DNA of 64,000 bases, taken from contig NZ_CP033324.1 in NCBI RefSeq assembly GCF_003710085.1, positions 496,001 through 560,000 on the forward strand. Reading direction: 5' to 3'. Made by a program: the position numbers and the translations under genes. Below, one piece after another: positions 59,180 to 64,000 of the stretch. The notes beneath the pieces were generated by a model. That model saw nothing but the letters and a program-made list of their open reading frames with translations, made no database searches and was not told the origin of the DNA. The DNA is from Nocardioides pantholopis. Its GTDB lineage: Bacteria > Actinomycetota > Actinomycetes > Propionibacteriales > Nocardioidaceae. Within the stretch, counting starts at the first letter, position 1. Every line of letters begins with the position of its first letter.

Positions 59180-60440
59180 CCGGGCGCCCCCGCACCCCGA
59201 TCGGCACCCACGGCACCATCAACACCCGCCGCCGCGGTCGCCGGGTGGTCGCCGAGACGCGGGTCCGCGACATCGACGGGCGGCTGCGCCAGGTCCGCGC
59301 CAGCGCCCCCACCGCGGCCGCCGCCCGGGCGCACCTGCTCGAGCGGATCCGCGAGCGCCCGGCGATGCCGAGCGCCGGCGCGCTGCGCCCCACCAGCTCC
59401 TTCGCCGACCTCGCGGACCTGTGGCTCGCGGACCTGGAGCGACGCGACCTGGCGCAGAGCACCAAGGAGAACTACCGCACCTGCCTGCGGCTGCACGTGC
59501 GCCCGGGGTTCGAGCACTACGCGCTCGCCGAGGTCACCACCGGCCGGGTCGAGTGGTTCCTCGCCGGGCAGGCCGCGGTGTCGCCGTCCCGGGCCGGCCA
59601 GGCCCGGACGCTGCTCAACCTGCTCTTCGGGTTCGCGTTGCGGCACGACGCGATCGCGCGGAACCCGGTCGAGGGCACCTCGCCGCTGCGCGCGGCCAAG
59701 AAGGCGCCCCGGGCGCTGACCCTGGACCAGATCGCCGCGATCCGGCGGGCGGGCGCCCAGTGGCGCACCCAGCCGGGTCTGCCCGGGCCCCGGCCGGACG
59801 GCCAGGTCCGCGACATCGTCGAGGTCCTGCTCGGCACCGCGATGCGCCCCGGCGAGGTCCTCGCCCTGCGCCCCCGCGATCTCGAGGACCGGCCGGGCGG
59901 GATGGTCGCGAGCGTGACCGGCACGGTCGTCCAGCACGCCGGGACCGCCAGGACCGCCCGAAGACGGACGCGTCCGTCCGCCGGATCGCCGTACCCGAGT
60001 TCGCGGCCGAGGTGCTGCGCCGCCGGCTGGCCGGGCTCGGCCCGGAGGATCGGGACCGGACCATCTTCGCCAACCGCGGCGGTGGGCCGCTGAGCCCGTA
60101 CAACGTGCGGCGTACCTTCCGGGAGTTCCTGGTCCTCGCCGGCCTGGCCGGCTCCGGAATCAGCCTGCGCTGGTACCGGCGCACGGGGGCCACCGTGATC
60201 GCCCGCAGCGCCGGCACCGCGGCCGCCGCGACCTTCCTCGGCCACAGCTCCACCGTGATCACCGAGGGCCACTACATCGAGCCGGACCGCAGCGTCGACC
60301 GCACCCCGGCCGGGCACCTGGACCGGACCCTGCGCCCGGACCGGCCCGACGGCTCGCTGCTCGCCGCCGGGCCGGTGCTCGGCGAGCAGGACCTGCTCGA
60401 GGCCGACGACCAGGAAGACGCCGGCGACGCCCTCGAGTGA
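59176..60440 (+). pseudogene. Tyrosine recombinase (phage integrase), frameshifted
   Basis: This is a 421-residue-equivalent integrase interrupted near 59942. The first part carries the N-terminal SAM-like binding domain (LAQSTKENYRTCLRLHVRPG) and the box I arginine (GTAMRPGEVLALRPRDL). The rest continues in another frame from PKTDASVRRIAVPEFAAE to LGHSSTVITEGHYIEP with the catalytic Tyr. Loss of one G in the run at 59941-59943 explains the break; restoring it joins the frames as HAGDRQDRPKTD. In box II the usual His is replaced (SLRWYRRTGAT). It is probably inactive, unless this is a sequencing error or a -1 slip. Confidence 0.85.
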
Positions 60441-60447
60441 GGCCTGG

Positions 60448-60526
60448 CTGCGGTCCTGCACCGGGTGCAGAACCGTAGTCGCCCCCGCAGCCTGGCTACG
60501 GCCCCGCACCGGGTGCGGAACCGTAG
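60448..60526. repeat. Two tandem imperfect palindromes after the integrase
   Basis: 31-base inverted repeats lie at 60448-60478 and 60496-60526, 48 bases apart, each 12 of 14 bp paired around a CACC-GGGTG centre (for example CTGCGGTCCTGCAC with GTGCAGAACCGTAG). The second is a near copy of the first with compensating changes. They could be recombinase arm sites or terminators. The remaining bases to 60745 show no convincing gene. Confidence 0.7.
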
Positions 60527-60745
60527 TCACCCCCTCAGCCCGGCTCCCGGACCGGGTCCACAGCCCACGAGTCCCGCACTCCGGCTCCACCTCCCAGGTG
60601 CACCACCCGCCACCGGCCCGCCACCTCGCCACATGTCCAGGCCCTCGATCAGCCACCGCCTCCGAAGCCTCGTCCTCGTCCGCCCGTCGCGCTCTCCACA
60701 CCGTCTTTTCGTCACACGGTTTGCAGATCGAGGGGTACCTGCGGC

Positions 60746-61069
60746 GTGGTGGCGATCCGAGCGCACCTGTTCGACATGGACGAGCCGACCACGACGTGCA
60801 AGCTGTGCGGGAACCCGCTTCCGCCACGGACCGGGAGGGGGCGACCCCGCATCTACTGCAGCGACCGGTGTCGCCACCTCGCCCACGAGGAGCGCATCCA
60901 GGACCCCTACCTCCTCGGCCGGTTCATGGACGACCTCCTGTGCCGGATCGCGGTGGACCACATCCTCGAGAACCAGGCGTACCAGCACGCCGTGAATCAG
61001 CTCGGCGTCACGTTCTTCATGATCGGCCGCATGTCGCAAGGCAGCTTCCAGCTCCCCATCGTCGAGTGA
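60746..61069 (+). CDS. Small zinc-finger protein of unknown function
   Basis: This protein of up to 107 residues has two cysteine pairs, CKLCGNPLPPRTGRGRPRIYC and SDRC, a treble-clef-like finger seen in many small actinobacterial proteins. A helical part follows (YLLGRFMDDLLCRIAVDHILEN) with an end rich in hydrophobic residues. Two starts are possible (GTG 60746, ATG 60776); neither has a good ribosome site. Binding to nucleic acid is plausible. It lies in the island and has no visible partner overlap. Confidence 0.6.
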   Translation: MVAIRAHLFDMDEPTTTCKLCGNPLPPRTGRGRPRIYCSDRCRHLAHEERIQDPYLLGRFMDDLLCRIAVDHILENQAYQHAVNQLGVTFFMIGRMSQGSFQLPIVE

Positions 61070-61412
61070 GCGACCGAAACGTCGCTGTAGGCAGGCTGCG
61101 ATTTACGCCGCGGTTGCGGCTACGGAATGACGCCGTCGCGCGGCCGGTTAGGGCTTCCTCGCAGTCAACACCAGGAAGGTCATTTCGTGGGTGTGCCGGG
61201 TCTCCGACCTAGTCGAGTTCGGCCGCCCCGCTGGCCGCGGCGTACTGGGGGGCACCCTGAACGTGTGGCCGCTGGTGGCACCCAGGAAGGTGGCAAACGA
61301 AACGCATGTCGATACGGTGACCGGGGGAAACCAGAAACGTCAGCGCGCCGGATCTCGTCGTCATATTCTTGCTGACCTAGTATCCGGACCACCCGAGAGG
61401 GACACCCACCAC
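61070..61412 (+). other. Intergenic region before the zinc-knuckle gene
   Basis: These 343 bases have no convincing protein. A TAGTAT hexamer at 61378 and GAGAGGGA at 61395 suit transcription and translation of the following gene. In-frame extension upstream of ATG 61413 gives an atypical sequence and is rejected. Base composition is lower in GC than the core chromosome. Confidence 0.5.
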
Positions 61413-61562
61413 ATGAGCATCACCGGACGTACTCGGACGTGCTCCCACTGCGGCATGCCCGGCCACGACCGGCGCTCGTGCACGGTGCCCGCGAACGCAG
61501 GCAAGTGCAGCGTCTGTGGGAACCGCGGTCACGACAAGCGCAATTGCCCCCGCAAGAAGTAG
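61413..61562 (+). CDS. 49-residue protein with two CCHC zinc knuckles
   Basis: Nearly the whole protein is two knuckles of the form Cx2Cx4Hx4C: CSHCGMPGHDRRSC and CSVCGNRGHDKRNC, separated by a ten-residue linker and ended by PRKK. Such knuckles bind single-stranded RNA or DNA in retroviral nucleocapsids, plant MYB and MULE proteins and RNA regulators, and are rare in bacteria. The ATG is preceded by GAGAGGGA. It is followed after 15 bases by another small zinc protein, so the two are probably one unit. Confidence 0.75.
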   Translation: MSITGRTRTCSHCGMPGHDRRSCTVPANAGKCSVCGNRGHDKRNCPRKK

Positions 61563-61577
61563 GAGCTTCCGCCGACC

Positions 61578-61811
61578 ATGGCTTTCAGGTATGAGTTGCA
61601 GCGCGTCCAGGGGATGGGCAACTTCGCCCGCTTCGAGTGTCCGAAGTGCGGGCGCAAGGGCTTGCTCCAGTTCGACCACGAGTTCGCGAAGGAGAACGCG
61701 AAGCTTGTGCATGGCTACGGCTCGTGCCCCGACGAGACGACGTTTCTAGCCCGGCGAGAGCAGCACGGTTCGCCGGTGTCGAGCGAGCGCCAGGCCGACG
61801 ACTCTCAGTAG
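61578..61811 (+). CDS. Small zinc-ribbon-like protein
   Basis: This is a 77-residue protein with FECPKCGRKGLLQFDHEF and a later Cys in YGSCPDETTF. Two cysteines form a half ribbon; a third Cys and a His may complete it. The body KENAKLVHGYGSCP is unlike known families I can name. The 15-base gap from the zinc-knuckle gene suggests co-translation. A nucleic-acid or protein-binding role with its neighbour is a guess. Confidence 0.6.
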   Translation: MAFRYELQRVQGMGNFARFECPKCGRKGLLQFDHEFAKENAKLVHGYGSCPDETTFLARREQHGSPVSSERQADDSQ

Positions 61812-62228
61812 ACCACCGACACTGGCTGGCCTTCGGGTGGCGGGCATGGGCTTTGCCGAGGGTCCAGGAATGGCGCGCCCCAGTCATCGAATCGGTCATC
61901 GCCACCGGCGTCGAGTCGGTCTCCGTGCCACCCATGAGGGCGCCGAGTCGCCGATCCTCGACTTCTCTGAGATCGGAAGTGTTGCGGCCAGCATCTTCCG
62001 CGAGATCGTCGCCATAGCCGCGGTCATGGAGGTCGAGGCCAGGCAGTTCTGCCTCGGGTCAGGTCAGGCCACGAGGCAACGCCCCTGGGCTCCCGTACAG
62101 GGCAAGCAGTCGAGGATACGGATGGAACACCTGGGCCGTAACGGCGTCCACTTTGCCTTGACCAGGCAGACCTAACCGCACCGGTCGATTCGGCATCCGT
62201 TCCCCTCAAGACTCTTGGAGGCGCCCGC
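61812..62228 (+). other. Possible decayed gene between zinc-ribbon and PIN genes
   Basis: Coding-like codon use appears in one frame (QEWRAPVIESVIATGVESVS, about 61866-61925) and then in another (SPILDFSEIGSVAASIFREI, about 61952-62011), as if a frameshift near 61937 broke one reading frame. Neither part matches a family I know. A short complete frame exists from 61837 to 62175 (112 residues) but its first third looks random. Treat as a probable gene remnant. Confidence 0.35.
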
Positions 62229-63659
62229 GTGAGCGCACTGCTAATCGACACCAACGTGTGGTCCTACCTGGCCGAAGAAACGACTCCTGACGCTGTCGCC
62301 ATGCTTCTCAAGCGAACCGGCCACCAAGCCGTGCTGAACTCGATGATGCTCACCGAAGGTCTGCGCACCTGCGACGTCGCTAAGCGGACAGCAATCGTGA
62401 ACATGATGGCCTCGCCGCACTGGCGCAAGCTTCCTGCTGATGGTGAGGCGATGGAGCTCGTCGAAGAGGTCAGGCGCTTGCGGCCAGAGTGGTTGCGTTC
62501 GATACCGAAGACCGACCGCTTGCACTCGTTCCGGGACTATTGGACGAAGGTGTACTGGCGCGATGCAAAGACCCAGCCTGACAAGGTCCTTGAGAGACTG
62601 GCCCAGGCGACAGCAGAAGATGACGCGGAAGCGGAGATCGCTCGGGTCCAGGCCGCGAACAAGGCTTCGTGGCCATTCCTCGAAGGTGACCTCAAGTCAG
62701 CTGCCCTGGCTGCGAACACCGCCGAGGACCACCCTGACTCAGACCCCAGATCTCGACTCGGATGGCCAACGGATACTCCGGTCCTATTGTGGCGTGTGAA
62801 CGCGCGAGACGTCATGTGGGCGACCCTCGGGCGCGAGGCTGCTGGACGACTCATCGGATACAGCGACAAAACGTTAGAGGACTCCCTCGGCGCCTACGTC
62901 GACCTGAAAGCGATGCGGAAGGACCGCGGGTCGTTCAACAGGTTCTTCCTTTTCGACATCGAGGGCTGGAACGTCCCTCGGTGCTGGTGGCGCGGAACTG
63001 TTGAGATACTTCAATTAGGAAAACGACTCCAGAACAGCAACGGCATGGATGCAGCACACGCCTCCCACCTGCCCGACTGTGACTACCTGCTCACTACGGA
63101 TAAGCGCTTCCACGACATCGTCAAGGTCGCGAGCGAGACGCTGGGAGCTCCCCGCGGGGGCGCGGTCGTACTAGTCGAGGAGCACCCGGGCGGTTGGCTC
63201 GATGCCCTGGAGCATGCGCTAGCGAATCTGCCTCCGAAGCGGCAGCCGACGCCCACTCGAATCATTGGGGTGGGCGCTGGCGCCCGCGTTGGAAACGGTC
63301 CGGGTGAGGTCTCTGCTGCTCAGGTGCATCGTGAGACGAAGCATGGTCCGAAGGTGAAGACGTACGAAGGTCCCGCGCGCCTGCTCGACGCGGACAGGAA
63401 GTTGGTTGCCGAGCGAGTGCAGGTCTTCATCACCAACCGGCCAGAAATGCGCCCGGAAGGCGTGCGGTCGAAGTACTTCGGCGCCCTGCGGGTCTTGCCC
63501 ACCACCGACGGGGATGAGGAATCAGCGCCGGTCACCGCCAGCATCGCGTACGTGCTGGAGTGGCGCGGCGTCGGCGTCGTCGACGGCACCGACATCTGGG
63601 TTCGTGCAGTCGCAGATGGCGGCGCCTTTGCTAGCTTTTCTGTGAATGGGAAGTTCTGA
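62229..63659 (+). CDS. Large PIN-domain protein with split nuclease fold
   Basis: This is a 476-residue protein. Residues 1-60 hold the first half of a PIN nuclease (LLIDTNVWSYL, Asp7; MLTEGLR, Glu43). The second half appears only at about residues 272-300 (GMDAAHASHLPDCDYLLTTDKRF; Asp274, Asp285, Asp291). Roughly 180 residues, including a charged coil-like part (ERLAQATAEDDAEAEIARVQ), are inserted between. A separate C-terminal domain (about 345-476) contains TYEGPARLLDADRKLV and SKYFGALRVLP. PIN proteins cut RNA or single-stranded DNA. It has no adjacent antitoxin, so it is unlike VapC. GC is lower than in the core genes, and codons such as TTA and ATA occur. Confidence 0.75.
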   Translation: MSALLIDTNVWSYLAEETTPDAVAMLLKRTGHQAVLNSMMLTEGLRTCDVAKRTAIVNMMASPHWRKLPADGEAMELVEEVRRLRPEWLRSIPKTDRLHSFRDYWTKVYWRDAKTQPDKVLERLAQATAEDDAEAEIARVQAANKASWPFLEGDLKSAALAANTAEDHPDSDPRSRLGWPTDTPVLLWRVNARDVMWATLGREAAGRLIGYSDKTLEDSLGAYVDLKAMRKDRGSFNRFFLFDIEGWNVPRCWWRGTVEILQLGKRLQNSNGMDAAHASHLPDCDYLLTTDKRFHDIVKVASETLGAPRGGAVVLVEEHPGGWLDALEHALANLPPKRQPTPTRIIGVGAGARVGNGPGEVSAAQVHRETKHGPKVKTYEGPARLLDADRKLVAERVQVFITNRPEMRPEGVRSKYFGALRVLPTTDGDEESAPVTASIAYVLEWRGVGVVDGTDIWVRAVADGGAFASFSVNGKF

Positions 63660-63718
63660 CTGTTCAACTTGTCAGCTTGTTCAAGCGAACGTGAAGCGCG
63701 CCAGGTCCTCTGCCGTTC

Positions 63719-63913
63719 CTATACGGGGTACGGCTCTCGGTTGAGGGCAGTGTAGTGGGCTTGCTCGTTCTCGACGGGTGTGACGTTGCCTAGGGTCGAG
63801 TGCAGGCGTCGGTTGTTGTACCAGTCGACCCAGCCGGCGGTGGCGTACTCGACGTCGGCGATGGTCTTGTAGGGCCCGTCGTGGAAGACGGTCGTGCGGG
63901 TGCATTCGGCCTT
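63719..63913 (-). pseudogene. IS3-family transposase, C-terminal remnant
   Basis: On the minus strand a 64-codon stretch reads KAECTRTTVFHDGPYKTIAD, then VEYATAGWVDWYNN, then RRLHSTLGNVTPVE, and ends at TAG. This is the end of the DDE integrase core of IS3 OrfB. The codon before it is TAA where relatives have Tyr, so the frame is closed. What lies upstream (63914-64000) no longer resembles a transposase. The fragment is dead. Confidence 0.85.
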
Positions 63914-64000
63914 TTAAAGGCACATCCCAGATGAAGGTGTAGCGGCCTTCTCCGGGGTCGTCGGCGCGTCAGTGCTCGGATAGGGGTCGAGGTCTCCACA
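63914..64000 (-). other. Fragment of an unknown gene fused to the IS3 remnant
   Basis: In one minus-strand frame the sequence reads RADDPGEGRYTFIWDVPL, which has a coding look, directly before the transposase remnant. It may be the end of a gene cut by a past insertion. The window ends here, so it cannot be followed. Confidence 0.3.

Noticed and set aside
59930..59960. Programmed -1 frameshift in the integrase
   Set aside because: There is no classic slippery heptamer or downstream stem at GGG 59941-59943; a simple deletion is more likely.
61180..61392. 70-codon minus-strand frame before the zinc-knuckle gene
   Set aside because: Basic low-complexity translation, no ribosome site, and it covers the probable promoter of the opposite gene.
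62229..63659. VapC-type toxin-antitoxin pair
   Set aside because: The protein is over three times VapC length and no small antitoxin gene precedes it with overlap.

Overview
The window is a high-GC actinobacterial chromosome segment, most likely from Nocardioides or a close relative (Propionibacteriales). This rests on very high GC at third codon positions, frequent GTG and TTG starts, many 4-bp ATGA/GTGA gene overlaps, and actinobacteria-restricted families: a SepX/GlpR-type membrane protein, DUF2277, an actinobacterial citrate synthase 2, a Mce-associated protein and the rpoB-rpoC arrangement. It is core chromosome up to about 58.6 kb, followed by an accessory island that enters at a tRNA-Ala gene.

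Layout. 0-8.2 kb: end of a Mce-associated gene, then rpoB and rpoC closed by a strong hairpin terminator. 8.2-18.4 kb: geranylgeranyl-reductase-type flavoprotein, a double NUDIX protein, then a coupled run of a hydroxyacid-oxoacid transhydrogenase, a FAD/Fe-S oxidoreductase of the D-2-hydroxyglutarate dehydrogenase type, a 27-residue membrane peptide, a methyltransferase and an anchored propeller-like protein; then topoisomerase IB coupled to a macrodomain protein. 18.4-22.8 kb: VOC protein, serC, a GNAT enzyme, citrate synthase 2, pdxH. 22.8-29.7 kb: two drug-export units. One is a TetR regulator with a heterodimeric ABC exporter. The other is an MFS exporter with a MarR regulator, preceded by a leader with a 12-codon reading frame and competing hairpins. 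29.6-35.9 kb: GH13 glucosidase, thioesterase-like protein, DtxR-type regulator, sirtuin, DUF2277, enoyl-reductase-like protein, signal peptidase I. 36.0-40.5 kb: phenylacetyl-CoA epoxidase operon paaABCDE with an upstream palindrome and a convergent TetR gene. 40.8-47.0 kb: D,D-carboxypeptidase, SDR/MarR divergent pair with a twin operator, tRNA-Arg, DUF1501/DUF1800 export pair. 47.2-58.6 kb: LCP ligase, mscL, SAF protein, an fmdB/penicillin-acylase divergent pair sharing a CIRCE-like element, 5-formyl-THF cyclo-ligase, a eukaryotic-type UDP-glucose pyrophosphorylase, moeA/glp, moaC, mog, a RimJ-like acetyltransferase, glpR.

58.7-64.0 kb is accessory DNA. It holds tRNA-Ala(CGC), a long hairpin, a helix-turn-helix gene, a tyrosine recombinase broken by a one-base loss, paired palindromes, three small putative zinc-binding proteins (one with two CCHC zinc knuckles), a large PIN-domain protein whose fold is split by an insertion, and an IS3 transposase remnant. 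GC falls and rare codons appear there.

The strongest candidates for something new are: (i) the MFS leader at 27.25-27.56 kb, with a near-complete anti-Shine-Dalgarno match, a peptide carrying an Arg-Thr-Arg motif and mutually exclusive hairpins; (ii) the CIRCE-like element between fmdB and the acylase gene; (iii) the coupled transhydrogenase/D-2-hydroxyglutarate dehydrogenase/micropeptide operon; and (iv) the zinc-knuckle and PIN cassette in the island.
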